Source of the DNA: Eutrema japonicum
Taxonomy: Eukaryota > Streptophyta > Magnoliopsida > Brassicales > Brassicaceae
Length of the DNA: 64,000 bases
Assembly: GCA_030161315.1 (NCBI GenBank)
Contig: BSQW01000007.1
Coordinates: forward strand, 34,849,639 to 34,913,638
Direction of reading: 5' to 3'
The position numbers and the translations under genes are program-made. Positions 45,842 to 56,839 of this stretch are shown here, in pieces. The notes under the pieces are model-generated. The model had not been told where the DNA came from. It ran no database searches and saw nothing but the letters and a program-made list of their open reading frames with translations. Each line of letters begins with the position of its first letter. Positions within the stretch are counted from its first letter, which is position 1.

Positions 45842-47782
45842 AAGGGTAACCAAAGTCAAACTTAGTGACTTTAAACAAAGTGCACTTGGGAGACATTCCC
45901 ATGTTTATCCTTGTATATATTCTTTTGCTTTGTAGTTTTATTTTGTGCTTTTTGGGCATTTTTGATCTTTTGGTTGAGTGGTTGCAAGTTCATTGATAGT
46001 AGCAAGGTCATGGCAAGGTAGCCAAGGGCGTTTGATGTTGGAATGCTCATCAATTCTCCATGCTCTCCATTCACATAGTAGGACTCCTCTATTGTAAGTA
46101 TCTCTCTTCTTTTTGAGTCTTAGCATATTTTGTTTTGTTTGGGGTCTCTTCTTTGAATTTATTTCACACTGGGACGGTGTGATTTAAGTTTGGGGGAGAG
46201 GCCGGTTGCTAATCATGTTTTCTTTGCTCTTATTTTTCTATTTTAGCATTTGAGTCTCATGCATTTTTCATGAATTTTGAATAAATTTTGAAATTTTTTA
46301 GCATTTAGGATTGCATATTCACTTGTAAATGGTGTCTAGTTTGCATTTTAGCCTTGCATTTGCATAAGCATGGAGTAATGATAACCTTGAGAGTAGCTCA
46401 ATTAGAAATTGATTCAACGCCCAAGTTATTAGTTGTTTGATGCATTGAAGTTGAATCTGAAATCAAGGATGAACCATTTGTTAGAGCACATGCATCATTG
46501 CCTTTCCTTGGTTGAAGCAAGTTTGAATTGAATCTAGCCTCATCTAAGTGATAACCATAACTTGACATGTAATTATTGTGCTTGTGCAAACTTAAATGGA
46601 ATCGTGGATCACTTATAAATATTTGGACATTCTTCTTCCTTTTCACCACCCTTGCTTGTCCAAATAGCCAAATCCCATCTTTGGATTGGTTTCCCCACCT
46701 TACTAATTACCTCCTTTCTAGCCCCTAATCTTTTGTGTGTATCTTGTGAGGTCTTTTTGGAGTGAACTTGACAAAACGTGTTAGGTTTAGGGCGACAATG
46801 AAGCACTCTTGTGTAGACTTAGTTCCAACAGCGAGGAGCTAATCTAAAACTAGGTTAGATAGGTGGCGGTTCTTAAAGTTTGAGAATGGGAACGGTTAGA
46901 AACGCTTAGGGGAATCGCTTGATCTTCGAAGATTATGGTGGAGTAAAAGAGGAAAGAAAGGACGATGAGGAGGGGATTACAAAATGAATGGTATGGTTGG
47001 TGCAAGTGTGATTAACAACAAGCTCTAAGTAACTAAGAAAATCCTCAAGAGACAAAGAAGAAAAGAAGGCCAAAAAGGCCAAGCTACAAAGAAAAGAAGA
47101 GGCAAGAACCAAAAAGAAGAAAAAGAAAAGAGCTAAGTGAAAACGAAAAGGAGCATCAACCATAACCAAGATGAAGAAGCAAACCCCTAATGAGGAAGAA
47201 GCCGAAAAAGGAAAGCAAAGAAGAGCGTAAGGGTCTAAGAAGGCAAAGTGCCTTGGGATAAAAATGGTAGCTTAGGATCGGGCAAGGACGGGTTAGATTG
47301 GGCTAAGGTTAGTGACACTCTAGGCATTCGGGGTAGACGAGAGTTTTTCCTTGTATGCATAGGTTGCCTTTTACCTTTAGCATTTTGTTAAAGTTTGCTC
47401 GTTCATTGAGAGATCCTTGTGTTTATTTACCCTTGCATATCGATGAGATCACCTTCATCTCATAACCGGTCCTTTAGCCAAGCGGTTTCATCTAATTTTG
47501 CATAAGCACAATTCACGGATAAAACCATTAATCAATGTTAAGAGGCTAGAGAATATGATGGTTTGTCTAGGTTGAGGTTTGGCTTTGTTGCATGTTGTGA
47601 AGGAAATGGCTAACTCCTTTTGAGTAGACAACTTTGGTGCATCCTAGAACTAGTAACTTGGACGTTGAGTGCGATTGTTTCTTATGCTTCTTATAGGTTC
47701 GAGCTCCACTTGTATTGCATTGCATCTCTCAGTCTTTATCTTGTTTGCTTGAGGACAAGCAAAGGTTTAAGTTTGGGGGAAT
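45842..47782 (+). other. D2 3' non-coding internal region and polypurine tract
   Basis: Nearly base-for-base copy of 34458-36394, including the post-stop conserved stretch, the AAG-rich purine tract (about 46945-47230) and the terminal GTTTAAGTTTGGGGGAAT before LTR3. No gene. Confidence 0.78.
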
Positions 47783-49751
47783 TGATGTGTCCATAATTTG
47801 CATAGTTTAAACATGCATATCATGTAGGTTTTAGATTATTTACTTGGATCTTCATGGCATTTCATACTTGTTTTGTCCCACTTAGAGTATTAGGAGCTGC
47901 ATTAGGTCCTAGTGAGTCTTTTGCATGTCTTTGAGGAGTTTTCTAGGTGTTTGGAGACAATTGGTGGCGTTTGGAGATTTGGTGCTTAAAGACTAGAGAG
48001 AAACCATCCGGAACGTCTCAAAGAACCGATCAGCAGAAGGCGATCCGATTTGATCCAGCTCTTGGAGTCTTCATAAGAGTTGTAGCCCGATGAGTCCTCT
48101 ACCCATAGGATTTGGAATGAAGTCATTCGAACGTGTGGTTTGAGAGATATGGCTGATTTACCAGAGATAGGTCCGCCTGGCCGAGACAGTTTCTTCAATA
48201 CCGAGGTCACTGGTCGGTGCAACTGCTCGGTGTGGAAACAGAGGGAAAATTTTTTAGCACCGACGTGTGGTACTGAGGAGTGACGTCGGTATTGAAGGGT
48301 CTCCACTTCGACTTAGCCTCTGTGGTCTTCACCAAAGTTGTAGAGGAGTGAATCAGCTTTACACAAGAGTTTGAGTCGGGTTATTTGGACGTATGAATAG
48401 GGAGATAAGACGGATTTACTGAAGGTATGTCCGTCTGGCCGAGAGAAGATGAAACCGTCCAAATAACCGAAATGACGAAGGCCTTCCGTTATGAAACAAC
48501 TCCAGTGGTCTTCATGAAACTTGTAGAGGAGTGAATTAGATTTACACAGGAGTTTTAATCATATAATTTGGACCTCTGGATCGGATTTTATGGCCAAGAC
48601 ACTGAAGCATGATCTGCCTGGCCGAGAAGAGATGACATCGTCCAATGAACCGGTAAAACGAAGTTCTTCCGATCATATTCATCCTCTCCGGCATTCATGA
48701 AAGTTGTAGAGGGAAGAGTGATCTGTTAATTAAAGTGAAAATCATGTCATTTGGATGTCAGGCTAGGGAGATGCCTCGAATTTATCGAAGATGCATCCAA
48801 GATCCGATCGGGTCAATACCCGGTTTGTTTCGGATTGACCCGGTTTGCCTATTTTCATTTATAAGCCCAAAAACCCTAAGTTTAATTCTTATGCTTTCTT
48901 TGTTCAAAAAATACCTTCCCCTTTAGGAGAGAAGTATATTTTTGGAGAGAGAGATCCTTTAATTTATGCAATTGATCGTTTCTTTGATTGAATATCTTCT
49001 TACTATCTCATCTCTTCTTTGATTACACAAGAACCATACATGGATTCTCTCTCTTTCCCCATCAATTTTGAGAGGTCCTTTATGGGGTTTGAGTAGTTCT
49101 TTAGGATCTAGGGATGGGGTAGAATTAGATTATCCAAGGCTTGATTTGTGATGTCTTAGGGTAGAATATCTTTTATCCTTTCTTGTTAAGTGATTTTAAT
49201 GATGGATCTAGCTTGGGAAAGTGGATCTAGACCTGAGGCATTTCATGCACACAAGGTGTTTGATGAAATGCCTAGAGGAACTTTTCAAGAGATTTTCATT
49301 TCTAGCCTAAGGGATTAGTTGTCTAGAATGATTATTTGGTTGATCTTGTTTATATGTTCTCAAGGCTTGCTAATGGTTGTTCCACAAATGACAATTTGCT
49401 AATGGGATTAATGATTAGCAAAGTGCCTAGACATAGGATTAGTCTAAATTAGGATCTATTACCTAGGGATTAGTCTTCATAAAGCTTTAGACATCACAAT
49501 TAGGACGTGGATCACTCTATTTCAATAACCCTATCCTTGGATTCATTTTTGTTCATTGAATTGCATCACTTGTTTATTGCTTTAGCTTGTTTTGTTTTCA
49601 TTTTAGCTTCTTAATCACAAACCCCTATTTGCTTGCTTAACTCACTTAGTAGTATGTATTCCTAGTGCTTGAAACTTAACCCTTGGTTCGATCCTTTTAT
49701 GCTCAATAGGCATTTTAGGTAATTGATATAAATTGAAAAATCCATTTATCA
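47783..49751 (+). repeat. LTR3 of D (D-type), right end of the composite
   Basis: TGATGTGTCCATAATTTGC to AAATCCATTTATCA, 1,969 bp, followed by the AGCTG target duplication. Its first 10 bases equal those of LTR1 and differ from LTR2 by one. Confidence 0.9.
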
Positions 49752-49756
49752 AGCTG
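49752..49756. repeat. 5-bp target duplication of composite D, right (AGCTG)
   Basis: Partner of 24625-24629. Confidence 0.93.
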
Positions 49757-50614
49757 CTGGGTACTTTCTACAGAGGGGTCGATTGGAGGTACCAGATGGC
49801 TTTGGATGCTGCGAGTAATGGAAATTTCAACACAAGGTATCCAGAAGATGCAGTTGTGCTGATTGAGAACTTGGCGTCTATCAATAGCACCAAAAATGCT
49901 GATTTCGAGCGGAAGCAGCAGGCTCGAGGAGTTGATGGATCGCAGATTGCTAATATTCAGGCTAAGTTAGATTCAATGCACAATCTCTTGCTGGGAAAAT
50001 CGATGAAGGCAGTTCATTTTGCTGAGGAAGTCGAGAATATCAATGAGGATGAAGAAGAGGATGTTAACTACATAGGTGGTTCTGGTTTTCAAGGTCAAAG
50101 GAATCAATACAACAACAACCGAAACTTCAACAATAATTTTCCGCAAGGAGGATTCAAATCTGAAGCCAATCCAAGTGGTTTTGGGTCGAATCAGTTTAGC
50201 CATAAACCTTCTCAGAACAATGGTTATACCAGGAACAATGGGAATTCATCTTATCAACATGTACCTGCAAAAACCCCAGAAAGCAAGATCGAGTCTATGT
50301 TTGAAACATTGGTTCAAGGACAACAGCAGTTATCAGTAGACTTCAATGGTAAGATAGATGCTATGTACAAAGATCTGAGTGGAAGGATCGAGGCTCTCGG
50401 TATTCATCAAAGGAAGCTGGAAACTCATGTAGCTCAGACTTCAGAGGCTGTGAAAAGGCAAGAAGATTTTCTTCCAGGGAAAGGAGAAGACCCAAGGGCA
50501 CACATCAATGCAATTACCTTGAGGAGTGGAAAAGAGGTCAATACATGAGTGAAAATTGGCCAAACTGCAGGAAATTTCGTCGATCTTGACGATGAGGATT
50601 CTGAAATCCTCAGG

Positions 50615-50648
50615 GTATCGATCGACACTAGCAAGCATCGATCGACAC
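50615..50648. repeat. Palindrome pair in gag linker (20-bp spacing)
   Basis: GTATCGATCGACAC at 50615 and GCATCGATCGACAC at 50635. Spacing is 20, unlike the other clusters, so the second copy is read in another frame (HRST instead of SIDT). Confidence 0.85.
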
Positions 50649-50686
50649 CAGTCAAAATACTTTCACGAGATAACTCAAAGTCCCGT

Positions 50687-50742
50687 GTATCGATCGATAC
50701 TACCCCTGTATCGATCGATACTACCCCTGTATCGATCGATAT
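50687..50742. repeat. Palindrome triplet in gag linker (21-bp spacing)
   Basis: GTATCGATCGATAC at 50687 and 50708, GTATCGATCGATAT at 50729, each followed by TACCCCT in the first two cases. Perfect 14-bp palindromes at exact 21-bp period, in frame, coding VSIDTTP. Confidence 0.95.
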
Positions 50743-50866
50743 TGATCCTGCAGTCGATTCAGCACCTAAGGTTTTGAAGGACGTACCTGATGTGGTTGCA
50801 GAAAGAGTTTATATACCAAGGATACCTTATCCCAGGGCTATTGGGAAGACTAAGAAAGAGGTATAA

Positions 50867-51500
50867 GACTCTAGATGCAAAGCAATTATGGATAAGTTGA
50901 TTGTTGAACTTCCTTTCATCGATGCTATCAAAACTTCTCCAGCTTTCAGGAGATATGTCAAGAAGATGGTGTCTAGCAATGTGAACCTTGCGGACGAATG
51001 TTTGATGATTACTCATGAGTGCAGCGCAATCTCGACCAACATGATCCCAAAGAAGCTACCAGATCCAGGGAGTTTTGTGTTGGATTTTACGATCTTCACA
51101 GACAGATTTGAGCGTTCTCATTGTCACCTTGGCTTAAGTGTCAACCTCATGCTGTACTCAGTTGCTAAGAGAATGGGGATGACAGATTTCACTTCAACAA
51201 GGATCTCACTGATACTTACTGATCGCTCAGTTCGACTTCCAGAGGGGTTGCTCGAAGATGTTCTTATTAAGATTGTGAATTGCTTGATCCCGACTGACTT
51301 CATTGTCCTAGAGTATGATGCAGAACCCAGAGATCCTCTTATCTTGGGAAGGCCGTTTCTAGCAACAGTTGGTGCTATGATTGATTGCATGAATGGGAAG
51401 ATAGCTCTTAACATCGGTGATTTGGTCATGACTTTTAACATGGAGAAGATGATGAAGAGACCAACCATCGATAGGCAGACTTTCTTTGTAGATACCTTCA
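50867..51500 (+). pseudogene. Element C protease region (retropepsin-like), active site lost
   Basis: Frame continues SRCKAIMDKLIVELPFIDAI, AFRRYVKKMVSSNVNLADEC and TNMIPKKLPDPGSFVLDFTI. At the place where Athila-type proteases and elements D1/D2 have CDSG or CDLG, this copy reads CHLGLSVNLMLYSVAKRMG: the catalytic Asp is His. The rest of the fold (NCLIPTDFIVLEYDAEPRDP, LILGRPFLATVGAMID) is present. The protease would process the Gag-Pol polyprotein; this one cannot. Confidence 0.82.
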
Positions 51501-53310
51501 GTGACATTGCTGAAGAGTACTTCCTGGAGATGCATCCTGAGGATCCATTGGAGAGAGAATTGGTCTGTTCAGCTGAGTCAGAGGTTTATTCGGATGATGT
51601 TGCTGCCAGATATTCGAAGATGCTCGATACAGCACCATCAGTATCGATCAATACTCCCCTAGTATCGGTTGATACCCTGCGACCAGAAACGGAGTTGGCC
51701 GAAAGTTCTAAGCAAGCTGATGGGCTTGGAGATTGGAACGAGGAGAAATATCCTAAGGTGGAACTCAAGCCACTTCCAGCATATCTGAGGTATGGTTTTC
51801 TTGGTCCTAATTCCACATACCCAGTGATTATTAATGCTTCTTTGAACAACGCAGAGATTGCCTTACTGCTGAGCAAGCTGCGCAAATATCGCAAAGCTCT
51901 TGGCTATTCTCTTGATGACATTTCAGGTATATCACCGGACCTGTGCATGCATAGGATTCATCTTGAGGACGAGTCAAAGGCTTCAGTTGAGCATCAGAGG
52001 AGGCTGAATCCAAACCTGAAAAAAGTGGTTAAGAAGGAGGTCATGAAACTCTTGGATGCAGGGGTTATCTATGCCATCTCGGACAGCTCTTGGGTCAGTC
52101 ATGTGCACGTTGTTCCTAAGAAAGGAGGGATAACTGTGGTGAAGAATGAGAAGGATGAGATGATTCCCACTAGGACTATCACTAGGCATCGAATGTGCAT
52201 TGACTACAGAAAGTTGAATGCAGCCACAAGGAAAGATCACTTCCCATTGCCATTCATTGACCAGATGTTGGAGATGTTGGCTAGTCATCCCTACTACTGT
52301 TTTCTCGATGGGTATTCAGGTTTCTTCTAGATTCCTATACATCCAGATGACCAAGGGAAAACGACTTTTACATGTCCCTATGGCACATTCGCATACAGGA
52401 AAATGCCATTTGGATTGTGTAATGCTCCAACCACTTTTTAGAGATGAATGATATCTATCTTCACAGACATGATTGAGGATTTTATGGAGGTGTTCATGGA
52501 TGATTTTTCAGTGTATGGATCATCATTCAAGAGCTGTCTGGATAACTTGTGCAAGGTGCTAGAGAGATGTGAAGAGAAACACTTGGTCCTTAATTGGGAA
52601 AAGTGTCACTTTATGGCTCAGGATGGCATCGTGGTTGGGCACAAAGTTTCTGAAACTGGGATCGAAGTTGACAAAGCCAAGATTCAGGTCATGACAAGCC
52701 TCCAACCACCGAATTCTGTGAAGGATATTCAAAGCTTCATTGGTCATGCTGGGTTTTACATGAGATTTATTCAGGACTTCTCCAAGTTAGCTCGCCCACT
52801 CACCGCTCTACTATGAAAGGAGATCAAATTCGATTTCACACCTGAGTGTCTTACAGCCTTTGAGGAGATTAAAAAGGCTTTGGTGAGTGTTCATATTGTG
52901 CAACCTCCTGATTGGACTTTACCTTTTGAGATCATGTGCGACGCTAGTGATTTTGCTGTTGGATCAGTTTTGGGTCAGAGGACAGATAAGAAGTTACACG
53001 TTATCTACTATGCCAGCAGGACATTGGATGACGTTCAGAGGAATTACAGCACAACAGAGAAGGAACTACTTGAAGTTGTTTTCTCCTTTGAGAAATTTCG
53101 ATCAGACCTAATTGGGAGCAAAGTGATTGTTCATACTGATCATGTTGCTCTCAAATATTTGATGCATAGTAAGGATCTCAGGCCTCGCCTTTGTCGTTGG
53201 GTTCTTTTGCTACAAGGTTTCGACATTGAGGTTAAGGACAAGAAAAGAATAGAGAACGGAGTCGCTGACCATCTTTCGAGGATTCAGATCGATGCAGACG
53301 TGCCAATATA
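51501..53310 (+). pseudogene. Element C reverse transcriptase and RNase H
   Basis: After a linker, RT starts near LKKVVKKEVMKLLDAGVIYA and SSWVSHVHVVPKKGG, then CIDYRKLNAATRKDHFPLPF, CFLDGYSGFF, a TAG (52328-52330), FAYRKMPFGLCNAP, TAG and TGA (52439-52447), and the catalytic FMDD in EVFMDDFSVYG. Thumb and connection follow (DIQSFIGHAGFYMRFIQDFS), then TGA (52814-52816) where Cys is usual. RNase H: MCDASDFAVGSVLGQR (first Asp), YYASRTLDDVQRNYSTTEKE (Glu), VHTDHVALKYL (Asp), and VADHLSRI. All lie in one frame. The function is copying element RNA into cDNA in the particle; here four or more stops forbid it. Confidence 0.9.
51641..51675. repeat. 21-bp-spaced palindrome pair, protease-RT linker
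   Basis: GTATCGATCAATAC at 51641 and GTATCGGTTGATAC at 51662, coding VSINTPLVSVDT. Confidence 0.9.
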
Positions 53311-54820
53311 TTGATGATCAACTACCAGAAGAGTCAATTTACTTCATTAAAACTGAGTTTCAAATGGGTTTTGCTGAAACTTTGCGATTCCCACGAATTG
53401 CAGGTTTTGGTATTGATCGACACTCACCTGGTGTCGGTCAATACCCTGCGATTTCTGAACCTGTTTTGATTGTTGAACACCTTGGTGCTTCTGAAGAGTA
53501 TCTAGTCGCTGCAGCTGATTCTGATCAACCATGGTACGCTGATATAGCCAACTACATCGCTGCAGACGCAGAGCCAAAGCACCTCAAGAAATATGACAAG
53601 AAGAAGTTTTTGCGTGACATAAGGCGATTCTTTTGGGATGAACCTTACTTGTACAAGCACTGTTCTGATGGTATTACAGGAGATGCATTGCTGAATCCGA
53701 GGTACCTAATGTTCTGTTTCATTGTCATGGATCCGATTATGCTGGACACTTTGCTACTTTCAAGACAGTGTCCAAGGTTCTTCAAGCAGGCTTATGGTGG
53801 CCTACTATGTTTAAGGATGCTTATTCCTTCGTTTCGCAGTGCGATGCGTGTCAGAGGAGAGGGAATATCAGTAAGAAACATGAGATGCCAGAGAACTTCA
53901 TCATAGAGGTTGAGATATTTGATTGTTGGGGCATCGATTTTATGGGTCCCTTTCCTTCGTCATATGGACACAAATACATCTTGGTTGCTGTGGATTATGT
54001 GTCTAAGTGGGTTGAGGCCATTCCTAGCATAACCAATGATTCTTCAGTGGTCCTTAAGCTGTTTAAGACCATCATTTTCCCTCGATTTGGAGTACCTCGA
54101 ATTATGATAAGTGATGGTGGCACTCACTTTATCAACAAGGTTTTCGAGAGGCTGCTGAAGAAGTATGGTGTGAATCATCGTGTTGCTACTCCTTATCACC
54201 CTCAAACCAATGGACAAGTTGAAGTTTCCAATAGGCAGATCAAGGAGATTCTAGAGAAGACGGTGAATGTTACCAGGAAGGATTGGTATGTGAAGTTGGA
54301 TGACGCACTTTGGGCTTACAGGACTGCTTACAAAACACCACTTGTGACTACACCATTTCACTTGCTATATAGAAAAGCGTGCCATCTTCCAGTCGAAATC
54401 GAGCATAAGGTAGCATGGGCTACAAAGTTGCTGAATTTTGACATCAAGTCTGCTGCTGAGAAGCAATTGATCAAGCTGAATGAGCTCGATGAGATTAGGC
54501 ATCTTGCCTATGAGAACTCGAAACTGAACAAGGAGAGGACTAAGGCAATTCACGACAAGAAAATCCTTTCCAGACACTTTAAACCCAATGATCAGGTACT
54601 TCTGTATAACTCTCGTTTGCATTTGTTTCCTGGTAAATTGCGTTCTCGTTGGTCAGGTCCTTTCACAGTCAAAGAAGTTAGACCACATGGTGTGATTGTC
54701 CTGACAAATCCTTCAGACGAAGAGTTCACTGTCAATGGACAAAGGGTGAAACACTATTGGGCGCAAGCCGAGATTCCAGAAGGACACATAATGCCTCTGG
54801 ATGATGCACCCACTGCCTGA
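53311..54820 (+). pseudogene. Element C integrase
   Basis: A frameshift near 53311 after RIQIDADVPI starts the region. A spacer with EESIYFIKTEFQMGFAET and WYADIANYIAADAEP follows. A second shift near 53690-53710 precedes the HHCC zinc finger (HCHGSDYAGHFATFKT ... CDACQRRG). The catalytic core is open from 53768 to the stop at 54820: FDCWGIDFMGPFPSSYGHKY (first Asp), PRIMISDGGTHFINKVFE (second Asp), HPQTNGQVEVSNRQIKEIL (Glu). The C-terminus has SRWSGPFTVKEVRPHG, a GPY/F-like module, and VKHYWAQAEIPEGHIM. Catalytic D, D and E are all present. The role is cDNA insertion with 5-bp duplications. Confidence 0.9.
53410..53444. repeat. 21-bp-spaced palindrome pair, RNase H-integrase linker
   Basis: GTATTGATCGACAC at 53410 and GTGTCGGTCAATAC at 53431. 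Confidence 0.85.
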
Positions 54821-55430
54821 ACGGCGGTACAATCAAGCTAATGACGCTAAACGAGCGCTTGGTGGGAGGCAAACCACTGGTGAGTCTGTATATAAGTCTT
54901 TTTCTTTTTATTTTTCGTCTTTGTGTCTTGTGCATTTAGTGAATCAGTTAAACGAGAAGAAACGGAACTTGCATCGGCCAAATCGCCTCAGTATCGATTG
55001 ATACCACCTAGGGATCGATCGATACCACATGGGGATCGATCGATACCCCACGCGCAGCTGCTGCGTTTTGAGCCTACTGAGGATCTGTTGATAGCTGCAC
55101 CTGCTACTCGACGTCGTGCACCGAGTACTAGAGCACCTGCTGCTGCTGAGGATGAGCCGGTACCTAACCTTGCTGGAAGTCGATCTCGATGAGCACGTCA
55201 TCCTCCATCTTCTGCGAGTACTCTTCCTCCACCACCTGCGATTTCTATGGATACAGATACCTTTCAGAGGTATGTGGTTGAGAGTTTCCAGAGTATCTGG
55301 AACACCATTTCGACGCTCTCTCGGTGCGGTTGCATTGCACCATCTCGCCCACGCTCACCATCACGCCCACGCTCACCATCAGGAGAGGGACCTTCTCACA
55401 CCGCTGGAGATGATGACTCTGAAGAGGATT
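54821..55430 (+). pseudogene. Possible spliced post-pol frame of element C
   Basis: After the integrase stop, RRYNQANDAKRALGGRQTT can be read up to a GTGAGT donor (54880) and joined over a pyrimidine-rich intron to TGCATTTAG (54940). The frame then runs ESVKREETELASAKSPQYRL, palindrome-coded repeats, an Ala/Pro/Arg-rich part, a TGA near 55190 (probable former CGA) and MDTDTFQRYVVESFQSIWNT. It ends GPSHTAGDDDSEED and stop at 55430. Third frames after pol are known in Athila elements, but I recognise no env-like features: no clear signal peptide or membrane segment. The splice reading is inference. Confidence 0.4.
54991..55046. repeat. 21-bp-spaced palindrome triplet after pol
   Basis: GTATCGATTGATAC at 54991, GGATCGATCGATAC at 55012 and at 55033. 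Confidence 0.92.
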
Positions 55431-56839
55431 AGTCCTCTGTTCTATCTGGTTCACTTTTCTTTTTCTTTTCTTTTCTTTTTCTTTTCTTTTGAATTTTTTA
55501 GTTTGTTTTGTCAACTTGATTTGCTTTTGAACTTTGTGGATTATGCATTATGCTATCTTGTTGCTTTTAACCTGTGTTTCAGTGATCTAACAGTGCTAAC
55601 CATGTCACATTCGGATCCCTTGACATAATTGACAGCAACATTTGTCACTTTGTCGTTGAAGAGAAGTCTCCTGTGTCGACTTACGCCTAGTATCGATCGA
55701 TACAGGTCGTGTGTCGGTCGATACCCATGACCCAGAATCGGTAACTTCTTCTTCTTCACAATTCCACTCGGTTCTCTTGATTTCTTTAACCAACCTTAGG
55801 CTAGATAACACTTGGGCAGTGTTGTTTAAGTCTGGGGAGGTAGTTGCTGACATTGTTTTTGTTTTTCTTAGAGTCAGTCGTTTTTGAGTCAAAAATCGTT
55901 TTATTGAGTCAAAACCTGTTGGAGATTATGATCATGTGCTTGAACCTATTGTTCTGATTTTGCTTTTGAGTGACCAGTGTTACAGCATCAGTTCTAGATC
56001 GACTAATGAAAAATTCAATGGTTGACCAGTTGACTAGAAAACATCCATGTCTCCCGCAGAGTTCTTCTAAAGCCTGAGCCAAAATTTTTCACTTCATCGA
56101 TGCAGTTGATGTTTAAAGGGCTTGATTCATCATTCATATATGACAAAGGAACCCATGTGTTTAAAGTAATGGTATCTCTCACCCCTGTTATAAGTTGATA
56201 AATAAGAGCATAAATGATGAAATGACTTTCTTCTGAGTAGAGGGATATGAAAATTTTCAGCGATCCCATTATTCTACTTGTGAAGGAACGATCACACAAA
56301 GGTTGGAAGCGATGTTAGAAAAATTTCCCATGATACCACTATTCATCTACACCTTTGATACATAGAGAGGGAAGAACCGGGGATTCGGTGGCAAACACCA
56401 TCAATACTCGCGTTTCAGACCTTAACATGTATATGCAGATCTAAAAAAAAGATATATAAAAAGAACATAATGATAAATAAGTATGGGGGAGAGAAAACAA
56501 TACCAAAAAGTGTGTGAATTGGGTGGTTTTTTTGTCATGATATTGTATGGGAAAGAATCTAGAAGGTTCTTGAACATTGGCTGCAGCGATGAGACTGGCA
56601 ATGAGGGCTTTATTTGGACAATGTTGCGAGATAATGTGTGAAGTCTGGGAAAATTGTGAATGTCTACGGAGAAGTACATGGTGGTTAGATCCGAAGCTGA
56701 TTAGGTGACATTTGGGTGCTTAGGAAAAGGGTATTTGCGATGGTTCATGAACATGTGAGTCTCCGTGTTTTCAAACCTCTTTCTCTGGTTTAGTTTTCTG
56801 TTTTGCTTGAGGGCAAGCAAAGGCTAAGTCTGGGGGAGT
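55431..56839 (+). other. Element C 3' non-coding region and polypurine tract
   Basis: CT-rich start (55445-55490), a palindrome pair at 55690-55724, TCTGGGGAGG near 55830 (PPT-like), then no gene. Minus-strand open frames here are short and show no family. The region closes with GCTTGAGGGCAAGC and AAGTCTGGGGGAG, the polypurine tract, directly before the LTR at 56840. Confidence 0.72.
55690..55724. repeat. 21-bp-spaced palindrome pair, 3' non-coding region
   Basis: GTATCGATCGATAC at 55690 and GTGTCGGTCGATAC at 55711. Confidence 0.9.

Larger units (their letters stand above)
24630..49751 (+). mobile_element. Composite D: concatenated Athila-like gag-protease elements
   Basis: One 25.1-kb insertion in the C gag, flanked by a single perfect 5-bp duplication. 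Order: chimeric LTR1 (24630-31689, holding CACTA F), PBS, gag-protease 1 (31812-34457), non-coding region, LTR2 (36395-38367), a scrambled joint, an LTR-E fragment, E internal region, LTR E (40803-42955), an inverted segment (42956-43916), gag-protease 2 (43917-45841), non-coding region, LTR3 (47783-49751). No RT, RNase H or integrase occurs anywhere in it, so it is a non-autonomous family needing proteins from a relative. It must have formed by insertion plus recombination or template switching. Confidence 0.85.
49757..50866 (+). pseudogene. Element C gag, C-terminal block and SIDT linker
   Basis: Continues gag after D: LLGTFYRGVDWRYQMALDAA, ADFERKQQARGVDGSQI, an Asn/Gln/Gly/Phe-rich basic stretch (NQYNNNRNFNNNFPQGG) typical of Athila gag, a coiled region (IEALGIHQRKLETHVAQTSE) and HINAITLRSGKEVNT. 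A TGA follows (50546-50548), in the place of a probable CGA. The frame goes on through acidic DDEDSEI and a repeated VSIDTTPVSIDTTP encoded by the palindromes. It ends RIPYPRAIGKTKKEV at a TAA (50864-50866, probably from CAA). Confidence 0.85.

Noticed and set aside
54923..55192. env-like gene of an endogenous retrovirus-type element
   Set aside because: No signal peptide, membrane segment or cysteine pattern; content is Arg/Pro/Ala-rich and partly coded by the palindromic repeats.
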